From positions 2,065,322 to 2,129,321 of the forward strand of contig OX453273.1 of assembly GCA_949710005.1 (NCBI GenBank): 64,000 nt of DNA. The letters are read 5' to 3'. Within the stretch, counting starts at the first letter, position 1. Each line of letters begins with the position of its first letter. The stretch is from Ricordea florida (taxonomy: Eukaryota; Cnidaria; Anthozoa; Corallimorpharia; Ricordeidae). The translations under genes and the position numbers were made by a program. Positions 1-11,000 of this stretch are shown here, piece by piece. The notes under the pieces were generated by a model. It was not told where the DNA came from and ran no database searches. It saw only the letters and a list, made by a program, of their open reading frames with translations.

Positions 1-213
1 AACGGTCCCTAAATTGCGTTTCTAGCCTCTGCAAATATGCGATTCATTTCATCTACTCGAATGGGCTGATCCCGACACTATACAGACAACTACGAATATT
101 GATTACCAAGAATGTGTTTCATCTCTGATCAGTTGTTTTCTGGGCGGGATTTTACAATACGGAACATTCCTACTTATGATAATAATAAAAATTAATGTGA
201 TATTTCTTATCAG

Positions 214-2045
214 GAAAAGTTCTCTTCTCATGCACCAGTGGCGTATGTAGACCTGGCTGACGGCGGCACACAGGTAAAGTTTAACGCAGATATGATGAAA
301 TATACCTAGCTTTGGGTATGTCTCTCCAATTGCCCGTTATTTTATCCACTGCCAACAGAACGAACTATCAAACGCAATCTTTTAACGTTTTTGCTGCATT
401 GTGGAAGATATAGCAATATGACACCACCACGTTGAATTAATGTTCAGGAGGTTTGCACGCAAACCATGAGATGGTCATGTCATTGTTGGCCTCGGAAACT
501 CAAGAATATGCTTGCGTTGTTTCTTTTGTCTAGGGCTATGTACGTTTTTTCACTCCTGAAAGTTCCACGTTGGTTTGGAATCAAATGTCATCTTCGAGTC
601 CCGAGTTCACTGTAGATCGACTCACAGGTGAGGACCTGTTCTCTTCTTCCAGCTGTAACAGTGAAAGTAGATTTTTGAATTGTATAAATTTATGAATGTC
701 TGTATGGCTCTCCGAAAGAGCATTGTTATAAGGGCGATTCCTTGTGTTGATAAAGATGATGATGATAATAATGATGATGATGTTGGGGGCGACAGTGTTA
801 CTGATGTTTTGTGACTGATTTGAAAAGACGTATCATTTCATGTCTAACTTGTTTTTCTTCAAAAGAAATCTGCACATTGAAACCAGGTGGACGATGACAC
901 ATAGTTTGATGTGGTTTTATAATGAATATGACTGAAAAACTCATAATTCACCGTCCCGACGTTTATTGTCTTCTTCAGAGATGATAAGGTTTGGGGCTGT
1001 GGAGCTCCTTTTATGCCTGAATGAATAGTGTTGCTTTATTAAAAGGTGTAAACAAGCGTCGTGTAATAACCCGCTTGCCGTCGTCGCGCCTCAGTGAGCC
1101 TGGGCGCTATTGATATGCCAAGCTAATAAGCAAGGTTTTGATAGTAGTGGCAGTTAGTGGTGATAATTCGAGAACTATCCCAGCCAATAGTATGGTTTTT
1201 GTTTTCCTTTCTTGCGCACACCATAAACGCCGTAATTTCTTCATCTTGTCCTTTGTAGAAGAGGAGGAGAAGTCATATTGGGAGAAGATAAACGCTGATC
1301 GCAAGGCCAGGTTCAATTCCAAGAAAGAAAAGAGAAGAGGCACTGAGAAAGTAAATTGTCCCTTTGTTTGCTCTTCTTGTTCCACTGAAGTCTTAGAACA
1401 AGAACAACGACACGGGCTCCAAAGACAGCAGTCGTGTTGGATTAAATTCTCTTCCCACATTGTTTGTCATGCATAAGCACTGTAAAATGAATCAATGTCT
1501 ACTATTGTCACTCATCCACGTTTTTTCAATCCAATTTAACCGTCGTTTGCTCACGTGCCGCAGAAGTATTCAGCGGTCAACCCGTTGAGTGCTGGGAGAC
1601 CACACAATATCTAGCCGCCATACAGAAGTCTCCATTTTCCTTCCCGCGTCTTGAAAAAGGAAGAAAGTAGGAGAAGTGTGTACGTAGGCTCCTGGGCATC
1701 CCATAATGTTTTTCATGTGACAATAGGATTCAAGATGACCTTGATATCAGTGTGGCTATTTTGAGTTTGTTTTTCCTTTCTTGGACTTTGTCTGTCTGTT
1801 TTTTGTTGTTGTTGTTTTTTCGTTTATTGTTTTTGTTTATTTATCAGTGGTTTGTTTTTATTTCTGTGTGTGTTGCAGCTTTTTTGTGTTATACAGCAGT
1901 TTCTTTGGATTTTCTCTCTCTTAATGTTTTTTTTTTCTAAATATTTCTTCTTTTTGTTTAGGTCGCAAAAAAAGCGGATGCTTTCCAAGTAAAGATTCAA
2001 AGTCATATTCGTTTTGACGATGGCGAAGACGAACTGGAGACTTAA
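214..2045 (+). CDS. LARP7: La-related protein 7, 3' end (last four exons)
   Basis: Four exons join in phase: 214-273, 534-627, 1259-1350 and 1962-2045 (stop TAA 2043-2045), all with AG acceptors and GT donors. The first two encode part of the C-terminal xRRM (VAYVDLADGG, then GYVRFFTPE, an RNP1-like strand). The third encodes the helix and basic tail (SYWEKINADRKARFN, then EKKRGTEK-like EKRRGTEK), and the last ends in SHIRFDDGEDELET. This order and the RGTEK and HIRF signatures match the C-terminus of LARP7, the La-related protein that binds the 3' end of 7SK snRNA and holds the 7SK RNP that sequesters P-TEFb in the nucleus. The La module and first RRM would lie left of the window. No clear AATAAA follows the stop. 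La (SSB) is the alternative, but the RGTEK/HIRF tail is specific to LARP7. Confidence 0.88.
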
Positions 2046-2350
2046 GATTCCCTTTACTTTACTCCACGCTGTATTGCTTTAGTCAAACTGAGAAGGATTC
2101 CGACATTTTATAACTGTCCCCGAGGAATTACACTCTCTTGCTTCCAAGTTACCTTCCCAAACATGGGGAAAAATGCAAAAAGCAAGCGAACAAGCGAAGA
2201 AAGATGTCGAAGGAAATTTTCCTTGACTGAAAGGGTTAGACAACAGCAAAATGTTTGTGCCGCAGAGTTACTTCCCATGTGGGAGAAAGTATCAAAGGTT
2301 TATGAATTCTCTTCCTGCACGTGTAAATGACTTGTAAGAATCGTACTTAC

Positions 2351-2489
2351 CTCGCAAAGAGCTGGTTGCCTCGGTAACGAAGTCAGGTCTCCGTTTTTTG
2401 AAGTTATTGACTAAGATGAGGATTTGCTCTAGCTGACCAGTCACAGTAAAACAAACATTACAATAAGCCAATAAGATTTCAAACTCCAT
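2351..2489 (-). CDS. Candidate first coding exon, unknown protein
   Basis: On the minus strand an ATG at 2489 opens 46 codons (begins MEFEILLAYCNVCF, ends with a basic stretch FKKRRPDF) and runs into a strong donor, CGAG|gtaagt. I do not recognise the protein. Its downstream exons would have to lie antisense to LARP7 or left of the window, and I found none. It could equally be a chance open stretch beside a chance donor. Confidence 0.22.
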
Positions 2490-2984
2490 GCTCGCACCGT
2501 ACACCTGGTTGGTTGAGTTGGTTGCGCGAGGTCTCCTCGTCCACAGTGCCGCAGTTTTTTGACATTCAGTGAAAACTCTCTCTCTATTGCAGTTCAAAGT
2601 TTTGCTTTTCTTCAGTCCGCAGGGTTCAATGAAGGCTTGAATATAACGTACTTTTACTTCCCTTTCTTATACCTGCTTTACCGCAATTTTGTACTAAACA
2701 TGCTGTGGCGCGACACAACGTTGTTTCCTATAATAACCAATGAGTGTCTTAAATGGGACATTATCTTTTGTTTCTTGTAGAAGAAGCTCTCTCAGTTTGT
2801 AAAAGAAATCTTCCCATACCTGTAAATTATTAAGTTATAAGAGTTTTACATGTGCAGTTACCTTCAGTCTGGTTGCTCCAAATTTGCTGCCTTCTTATCC
2901 TTGGTTACCATGGTTACCACAAATCCTCAACACAATAAGTCAATAACTTGTCAATGCAATAACCTGTCTTTGACCAACCCAGCC

Positions 2985-3145
2985 CTACCCCCACCCCCCG
3001 GAGGGAGCATTAGAGAAATCTTCTACCAAGATCAGGAAAAAAAAATTCGTGCAGAGGGGTTCACCTGAAAAAAAAATTCCTGCACAAGCAGTGAGCGAAA
3101 AAAAAAATTCGTGCAAGCTGAAAATTCCCCCCCCCCCCCCCATCA
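2985..3145. repeat. Degenerate repeat with poly-A and poly-C tracts
   Basis: Three imperfect copies of an A-run followed by ATTC(G/C)TGCA lie at 3038-3115, followed by a run of about 15 C at 3128-3143. The pattern looks like a piece of a dispersed repeat rather than gene sequence; I cannot assign a family. Confidence 0.5.
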
Positions 3146-3520
3146 CTTTTCTTATGGTCCGTCCCGTAGTCGAAACCCATAGTGCACCAGATGCAATAAA
3201 ACACAATCCCAAAATTGTTTCAAAAAGTGAATTTAAAATTAAGAACCGTTTGGCTAAACATTTGCAGTCCAAAATCAAGGGTTAGTGTAAAATTACGATT
3301 TTTCATATGTGGGGTTGGCGAAGTGTTCTCGTTTAGAATTTTTGCAAGCATATCAATGGGCTCGATGTTTTCTTCTCGCCGAATATTTCCCTGTAGATGT
3401 GATACGTTTTTACTGCAAGTTTTTTTTTTTTTTGCTTCTAGTCTAACAAAAACCAACCTGTTACCCCAGTTGGTGTGGTCAAGTCCAGTTCGGTGATACA
3501 AAGCAAAAAATATTAACCGC

Positions 3521-3548
3521 TTACTAACCGAGCTTGCTCGGTTAGTAA
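3521..3548. repeat. Perfect 12-bp hairpin after the PTTG1IP-like poly(A) signal
   Basis: TTACTAACCGAG and its exact reverse complement flank a CTTG loop. On the minus strand it lies directly downstream of the poly(A) signal of the PTTG1IP-like gene, so it could mark the transcript end, or simply be a small inverted-repeat relic. Confidence 0.5.
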
Positions 3549-3552
3549 GTTG

Positions 3553-3558
3553 TTTATT
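3553..3558 (-). promoter_or_regulatory. Poly(A) signal AATAAA of the PTTG1IP-like gene
   Basis: The plus strand reads TTTATT, so the minus strand carries AATAAA about 75 bases after the proposed stop codon at 3633-3631. Its placement supports the two-exon model. Confidence 0.55.
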
Positions 3559-3630
3559 ATATGGCACTCTATTTCTGATAGTAAAATGCACTTCAAAAAA
3601 ACTCGCTTGGAGAATGTTCGTCTTCTTCAT

Positions 3631-4660
3631 TCATCTTTGAAATTTCGGAAAAATTTCAATCTTTTTAGCTTCTTCTGGTAGTTTCACTGTGAAGAATGAA
3701 AATATTCACAGTTTTTTTCGCTGTTTTGTTGCAAATTTTGAATTTGCCGGCTTTGCTCCAAAACAAAAATACACGGGTTGGACCGTTTCCATGGAAATGG
3801 TCCGTACTGCAAAATCCTGACCGAGAAAGAACCAATCAGAGCACAGGGATTTGCCTAAGACTGGCTTTGCCATATAATAAATGAAGATCAACACGTTACT
3901 GCAAATAAGGTTGTATTGACGCACTACTCAGTTTGTACTTTGCAGCAAATTTCTGTGCTCTGCTGCTCTGTCTCTTCCTGTGTTTTCGTCTTCTGCTCAG
4001 TCGCTTCTCTTGTCCAATAAGTCTTTCCGTGTCGTTGTCGAAAGTTTGCGTGTCCATGAAACGTTTCCAGAGTTTTTTCTTGACACAGAAAAAGAGTAAG
4101 GCACCTGCTGGGGTAGAAATAAAATGTTTGACGGATTTATCACTGAGTACAGCACTTCATGATAATGTTCAGCCAAATTAAAGCATAACTTGAAACGTTG
4201 GGAACCCCAACACTGACACAGTTTTTGCGGGATAATTTGGGTTCACCAGCAGAGTGAATCCCATCCAGACGGAAATTTCTGATAGCTCGTAATTCTAGAT
4301 TAAAAAAAAATACGGTAACATGCTCCACGGAAAGCAAAAATTTAAGAGATTAAACTTACCACAAATGATTAGCGCAACAACTGTCGCACTGATCACAACT
4401 GCCACGTGCCCTCTGCCCTGCTTACACGAGTTTAAACTCCCTATTTCACATTCCTCCGGGCTTTGCTTTTCTAAATGTGATTTACACATTGATTTCGATT
4501 CGCACCACAAGCAGAGGGACTTTTGAACGCAGATTTCACAGCTTTTTATACTTGCACAACTCGCTGTTGACGAAATGACTACATTTTTGCCAAGAGGATC
4601 CGCAGAATGAACATTAAGTGTCGTGATTAACAACAGCAATAAAACATTTCTAGAAATCAT
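3631..4660 (-). CDS. PTTG1IP-like PSI-domain type I membrane protein
   Basis: Exon 1 runs 4660 to 4360 on the minus strand and ends in TGTG|gtaagt; exon 2 is 3686-3631, preceded by an AG acceptor, and restores the frame across the split codon. The ATG at 4660 has A at -3 and opens a signal peptide (MISRNVLLLLLITTLNVHSA); the in-frame codon at 4705 is TTG, so it was not chosen. The lumenal part is a cysteine-rich PSI-type domain (CEICVQKSLCLWC, then CKSH and C spacing) followed by a hydrophobic membrane segment (VAVVISATVVALIIC). Signal peptide, PSI motif and a single membrane span are the architecture of PTTG1IP, the PTTG1-interacting protein of the endomembrane system. The predicted cytosolic tail is only about 18 residues (VKLPEEAKKIEIFPKFQR), much shorter than the charged coiled tail of vertebrate PTTG1IP; an alternative downstream exon is possible. 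Confidence 0.62.
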
Positions 4661-4800
4661 CTTTTCGTGTAAATCTGTAATGCAAAATTTGAATCTCTGA
4701 CGCAACGGTTTTAAAATTCGCTAGCTTGTTTTTAAATATGTGCGCGCACCACGTGGGCATATACTAGCGCGCGCTCAGGCTTCGTGCGCATGTCCCTGGC
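4661..4800 (-). promoter_or_regulatory. Putative CpG-rich promoter of the PTTG1IP-like gene
   Basis: Immediately upstream of the minus-strand start the sequence becomes locally rich in CG and CGCG steps (4741-4792) and includes an E-box-like CACGTG at 4750-4755. Nothing else in this stretch codes. Promoter identity is inferred from position and composition. Confidence 0.35.
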
Positions 4801-5900
4801 TGCAAGGGTTCCCGACACAGGTTGAAACGAAAATGCTTCAACCAAACTGCCAACACCCTTAGGTATCACTACTAACTTTGCCATCCATGACATATTTCAA
4901 TAACTGCGAAAATTATGCTCAACCCACGGAGCAATGAAGTCCTTCGCGCCAATAGCAACGTTCATATGAGCTAATTGTGAGAAATTATGACAAAGAAAAA
5001 TTAAAAATGTTCACTTACTAATCCTTGGTCATTTTTTGCTGTAGAGTGTAAAGATGTTGTTCTGTTCTAACGGTGGTAACAGAGTAGGCCAGGAAAATGA
5101 AAGGAACAAATAATTCAAGTGACATAGAACAAGTTATGAATTTTAACTGGCTGCAGGTCAGTCAGTGACTATTTATAATCGTGATCGGGACTTGGATTCT
5201 GTTCCCCCTTGAGGGGGGGGAACTCCCGGGCTGTGTTCCTTCGGCTTTCAAGTTCACTTCTTAATAAAGCCACTCGGTCGCGCCAATCAGCCCAGCCGCT
5301 TCCATTTACAATGTTAATGAATGAAATAAATAATTTATTTCCACAATGGATTTAAATGAAATAGAAGATTTTACCCTTGCAGTGATAGCCGGCCAGATGG
5401 AAAATACCCCAGTGGAATCTGGACTAGACTGGACTGGACTGGACTTGTGGGCATGAAATAAAATGTAACTTCCACAAGAATTAATCTTTCACAGACTTGA
5501 AGAGCTTTCAAACATTCGATTACGTGACATTTAAAGTATGGAGTAAGCGGCAGTAATTATATTGTTATAATTGTCACCGAGTAAGAGGACATGAGCCATA
5601 TTAGAGTAAGTAAACGAAACGTGAGGCAAATTTTAGGAAGTAAACTTTGCTGATGTTCAGACGACAAACTCTACGGATTCCAGGAGTTCAAGTCGATGTA
5701 TACAAACACTGTTGTGTGCCTTTAAGCACACAAGCCAGATGATCCCAAAACGGCAGCAGGCATAAGTCATAATCAAGATTAACAACCATGCAACATGGTC
5801 CCAGTCGTTTGTATGGTGCAGGTGATTGTTGACAACGACTTAGTGGCGTTTCCTCCACCGTATAAACGACTTACTGACGTACGACATCCAGATCGAAAAA
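4801..5900. other. Intergenic, no gene seen
   Basis: No open reading frame with recognisable content. It contains a G/C-run inverted motif near 5208-5230 and a short GGACT-type tandem at 5420-5440. Confidence 0.5.
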
Positions 5901-5904
5901 TGAC

Positions 5905-5990
5905 CAATAGCAACTGAGCCTTCACAGCCAATAGCACCATGGCTTTACTGTGCAAACAGCCAATAACATCACGGCGTAATTGACCAACGA
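5905..5990. promoter_or_regulatory. Cluster of four CCAAT-type boxes
   Basis: GACCAATAG, AGCCAATAG, AGCCAATAA and GACCAACG occur in one orientation with roughly 22-30 base spacing. They may be a decayed tandem repeat or an NF-Y-type promoter element; no adjacent gene start is clear. Confidence 0.3.
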
Positions 5991-5995
5991 ATCAA

Positions 5996-7143
5996 CTCAG
6001 GGCGCGCTTTCCATTCGACAAAATTTTCGAAATTTTCGGGTGGGAATCGAATGGAATAGATCTTTTCCGGAAAAGATCCAGAAAAGGGGCGCTTACCATT
6101 TGTACAGAAAAACTGGAAATTCCGGTAAAAGTTTAAATGGAACGGTTTATTCCAGTGGACTGTTTTCGGAAAAAAAGTAATGCCTTCCAAGGTATTACCT
6201 TTTTCTCGGTTGTACCGGAATATCCGGAAATTTTTGTACCATTTGACAATACCAGTGCCAGGTTCCTCACTATGATATTTGCGAGAAGACAGCATGGCGG
6301 ATATCGCGAATGATCATGATCAAGTGTTGCAAGTTTATCAATGCGAAAACTGCTTGTTGTCCTTGCCAAATCTCTTCCAGTTCTTTTAACACACCTGTCG
6401 CACCCCAGGTGAGAAAGCGTTAAGTTTTTGTTGTTGATAGTTATGTTTTTCTTTTGTTTTGAAGGTTCGCGCTTTTGAGCTAAGTAGCGCAGGAAAACAC
6501 TAATACTAGGCCCCAGCTTACCGGCATCCGAGACTTCGGATCAAATGGTACAGATCAATCCGTTCCGTTTCCCGTTGATGAGAAAAAGTACAGTACCAGG
6601 AGCCCATCAATATATATTCAATCTTGATGGGCTTCTGATCAACAGTACCGTTTGTCGCAAAAAATGCATCGAAAATTCCATTCAAATGGTAAGCGCTCAA
6701 GATTTTCGACAATTTAGGACAACCTTTTCAGTGCTCCCGAAAAGTGGAAATTTCGGTATTTTCGAAATTCTCGTGTTCCATTCAGAATCTTCTAGTCGGA
6801 CTGTTCTCCAGTCTCCTCGCGTGCATGATTTACTCTTTGGAATAAAACAAAATTCCGACTACGAATACGAAGAAATCGTTTCTTGCATGAAGCCATTTAT
6901 ACGGTTCCGACTTCTCCGCATGAAGCACGAAACTGCAGCCAGTAAGGGTATTTCGTTTTTATCATCGAACATCGGTTGCTGCGTAAATTTTTAAAACACC
7001 CGCCATTTTGAAGACGAGCGTCACGGCGTCAAGAAGCCTGGCAAAAACTGACCTCCTGACGACCGAGAAGAAGCCCGTTCCATTCGAGACCGAAATTTCC
7101 GAAAATTCAAACCGAAAACTTTTGGTGAATGGAAAGCACCCTC
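5996..7143. mobile_element. Nested MITE complex with GGGCGCTTTCCATT-type termini
   Basis: The left end (GGGCGCGCTTTCCATTCGAC, from about 6000) is mirrored near 7090-7143, where the reverse complement reads GGGTGCTTTCCATTCACC followed by similar TTTTCG/GGAAATTTC sequence. A second, internal pair (GGGCGCTTACCATTTGT at 6087 and its inverted partner near 6685-6703) lies inside. No transposase frame is present, so this is a non-autonomous DNA-transposon cluster; target-site duplications are not clear enough to assign a superfamily. Confidence 0.55.
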
Positions 7144-7145
7144 AG

Positions 7146-7735
7146 TTTCCATCCAAATCTGCGTTTAGATCATCATTCTTCGCCGAATCTTCGGGTATCC
7201 GGTGGCGATACCGACCGCCATTAAGTTTTCATTGTTGCATCTAAGGTTTGGTCTCCAACGTTCCTTTTTTTCCCAAATTGCCCGGATTCACCACTCATTC
7301 AGACAGAACAAGGCCAAAAAGATATAAATACTATTACTATTGGTCTATTTCAAATGAAAGACGTGCGCGTAAAATGTGTGCACAATCTCCCGAGCCAAAG
7401 CGTTTGTTCGCAGGAATAAAGAACATCATGTTTCTGTGAAACTCCATGCATCAGTGTACCAACAAACAATTTTTGCCACATTTTCAATAAAATGATGAAA
7501 TACTTCATGGTTCAAAAATCTTTTATTCCCGAAGGACCTTTGTTTGAAGAGCGAGCTTCTACTTGCTGAAAGAAGCGCTCTTGCAGTGAATGAGATATGT
7601 CTATGCTATGCAACGGGGAATCCCCTGATCTCATCGCCACAAATAAACGTCTAATGATCGAAATGCATTGCGTTGTTGTTCTGCTGATATTTTAAGCTAG
7701 GCGGGACATTCCCTCAAACACTGAAAGCGTCTTCT
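7146..7735. other. Intergenic, no gene seen
   Basis: No recognisable coding or repeat content between the MITE complex and the TNIP-like 5' region. Confidence 0.45.
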
Positions 7736-7870
7736 TCACCCCTGAATTTGAGGTTTGTCGATTTTTCTCTGCTTGTGTTTTTTCGGCGAAATATATTTTG
7801 CTTTGTGATGTCGACTTTCAATCGTTTTTTTCCGCTGTGTGACACGACAAAGGAAGATTTGGGAGCCAAT

Positions 7871-7930
7871 ATGGCGGACAAAAATGCTTTCTCGGAAATC
7901 TATGTTAAACGGACTCCAAGAAGCAGATAA
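7871..7930 (+). CDS. Upstream ORF in the TNIP-like 5' leader (19 aa)
   Basis: An ATG in good context (AATATGGCGG) opens a 19-codon frame (MADKNAFSEIYVKRTPRSR) that stops 117 bases before the proposed start of the TNIP-like protein. If transcription begins upstream of 7871 this would be a uORF. Whether the leader extends this far is not shown by the sequence. Confidence 0.3.
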   Translation: MADKNAFSEIYVKRTPRSR

Positions 7931-8047
7931 CCGTTCCTTTCTCGGCTGTTTACTAATTTCAGTTTTTCCCCTAGGTGCACAAATTCCTGTGACGACCGGG
8001 TCGTCGTTTCGAGAATCGATGAAGTATTCTGGTTTGTGTTTTAAGCT

Positions 8048-11000
8048 ATGGAACTCGTACACGACGAAACAAACACGCTACAGCAACTTTCTGAACTTCG
8101 GGATGAAATGCATAAGCTTCTGTCGAAAAGGGACGAATTGCTTGAGACGGTGAACAGTGGCGAAGTTCTGAAATCGAAGCTCCGAGAAACTCGCAAAGGA
8201 ACAAAATATCTCTCCAAACAAAAGGACAAGTTGCGAGCGTTAGCGGATGTGGAAAGACCCGACGACAGAATTGAGGTAGTATTGAATAACTTTCACGAAA
8301 ACACTGTATTGATATATTCTGCTCTTCCTTAGATGTAGCTCAGCGAAAAGAATGCGTAGACGTATGTGAAACAGCGCATTAATTTTCGTGCCAACCCTGT
8401 GACCTGTTCGATCGAACTTAGTCCGATGTAAATTTATGTTAATCCAACCACAGCTGTGGAAAATATGGAGAGTTTTCATTACTTAGACAGAGTGAATGGT
8501 GCAGTTATTCATGGGAGGCCCTTTGGTTAGTTTGTGTCAAAGCTGCGGAAGACACAAAAGACGTGCAAACTAAATAGTGCTGTGGCATTCCACCATTTTG
8601 TGTTTGGTCTTCCGCTTCTTTGAAAGCGGAACAACATGTATTTATGCGAATGATGTGTGGCTGCAAAAATCGGGAAAATGAAAAACCAACTTAACCACAG
8701 TTTGTTCTTAAATATTCCGTCAGTTTATATGGAGGGGGATACACGGAAATCTCCTATTGTACCCAAGGGCCATGCTGAAACGGAAATCATATTCCCTAAA
8801 CCTTTCGTTGGTCACGGGGGCTTTTGTCGACATGTGCAAATAATTGATAGCCAAGATTTAATTTGAAATGCACAGTAACATCTTCCAATTCGCTGAAATT
8901 TGCAGGATCTTCGGAGTAACACCCTTATAATACATTTCAAGTTGGGGCGGTTTCTTACCCTCGAAAGGTGCTCTTGTTAAAACCATTGGCCAAACCTATT
9001 CTAAAAGTCCTATAAGTGAGTGTTGTAAGGAAGTGGTCGCTTTAGTTGGCAGGTTGATGGTTTGCGGAACACTGCAATATTCAGCTGACATCACAACTTC
9101 GGGCCACATTACAACCGCATGCAAATACACAGTATTACAAGAAAGCTCTGTCCTGACTGAACAAGAAGTTATGTCGTCAACTTATCGATTGATCCTAAAG
9201 GAATTTGGAGCATTTTAAACCAATAGAATAGACATGAACAAATGCGACAGAAAGTATACAATGTTTTCACTCAGAGTGTTTTGTTCGCGGTTCTCAGAAA
9301 AAAAGGAATCAAGAAACCTGGGCTGCGTTTCCCCGTAGTCAAACGTTTTCTTTCGGTTTCGTTTCCGTAAAAAACGACTGGACCGGGACAGGACTGTAAG
9401 ACCAGGGTTACCATTGTATAACTTTTTCTATAGGAAAATCCTTGCTTTCGAGCTTGTTCCTTAACGTTTGGATCAGAGAGGACTTGATATGATTTGAATA
9501 AGTCCATGGCCGTCGACTTCTTATTCCTGTTATTTTTAGGGCGAAACATTTCAGTGGTAGTGATACTTCGCCGAGCAAATCTGGGCCTGGGTCAGTTGCC
9601 AGCAACATTGATATGTTGGTAAACAGAGCAAAGGCAATCTTTTTTAACAATGTTTAATAATCCCCTCGAGTTCTACTCACTTGTTGAACGTTTTTGTTAT
9701 GGTAGATGGTTCTGTTTTTCAGATTCCGAACCCAACTGTTGATGTAAAATTTGCTGAAAATAGGAAGTGCGTTGTTTGCAGTTTTTTGTGTGGGTTACCT
9801 CTGATCGCTCCACACTAACGCTATCGAAATGCAAGGAAATTAAACACTTGTTGTGACATCCCTGTGTACAGCCCACACATGTACCAGATGAGTACCTATT
9901 TTGATCGCTGTTTGAACGGTAGATGTTTGACATAAATTAAAAAAGTTCTTAATTTAAAGTTACCAAATAATACTCCACTGGCAATGAACGGTATCAATCC
10001 CTTTTGAGAAGTAATTCAGTGTTTGTTCACAGCCAACAAACCCAAATGAAAGCTCGGGAAAGTGACGAAGATGAATTTTTCGCGGAGTGACACGGATTGA
10101 TTCGTGGTGATTTTAGTTGACCAGAATTGAAGAATTAGGACCACGGAGCAAGAGTAGACGTTTGATTCTGTCAGCTATGAATATGCAAAAGTAGGATTAT
10201 GTTTTCTATCTCAGTAAACAAGGCTGCTATCATTATGAAATCAGAAATGCTGATTTTCACTTTGCTAGAACTTAATCGACGACACCATATCACACCGGTG
10301 TCTGGAAGCTTTAAACAAGACTGCCCACTCGTTGGATCAACGGCGTCGAGAAAATCTGAATTCCGTCAATTATTGTGATATATTGTAATCCTATCGGCCT
10401 ATTCGTAAATCACAGATAGACATCAATGACTCTTTAATAAGAATAATCAAATTTCTTTAGTCTTGGTGCTTCCTTTTAAAAGATTGGCTTTCTCTCTATT
10501 TTTATCATGTTTAAATTTTCCGACATTTATGTTAACGTGAGTGCCTTCCCGTGCTCAAAAACACAGATTATGAAATATAAACACAGAAGCAAAAACGTAG
10601 AGAATTCTGACCTGCTTTGACCTCGCTTTCGCGTCCCTGTTATATTCCATCATACGGACAAATTTGACACGCCGGAAAACATGGATATTTATAACAGCTG
10701 CCTGTGTTTGTGTGAGGTGCACAGCTTTGCCGGCTGGTTTGCCTCACTATGTTTCTCAAGACAAGAACATCGCTATCCTGAGAAAGGTTCACGATTTCCA
10801 TGTGAACACAGACGTCAACTTGTTCTTTCACTAGGGATGGCTCAGGCCTTTCGTCACTAATCAGACGCACATCTGATTTAAGATAATTTTTTTCAATCTT
10901 TCTTTTGTGAATTATCAGCAAACAAGCACAACCTATATGAAAGGCTGCTCAGAGCCGTTCGACTGAGTCAACAGAAATAAAAAGGCAGAGCCAAACTGTT

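Noticed and set aside
740-790. CTGATGA-like strings in GATGAT repeats as further hammerheads
   Set aside because: No paired stems or GAAA box at the needed distance; simple GATGAT repeat.
1107-1460. 117-codon minus-strand ORF opposite LARP7
   Set aside because: It is the antisense shadow of LARP7 exon 3 and its flanks.
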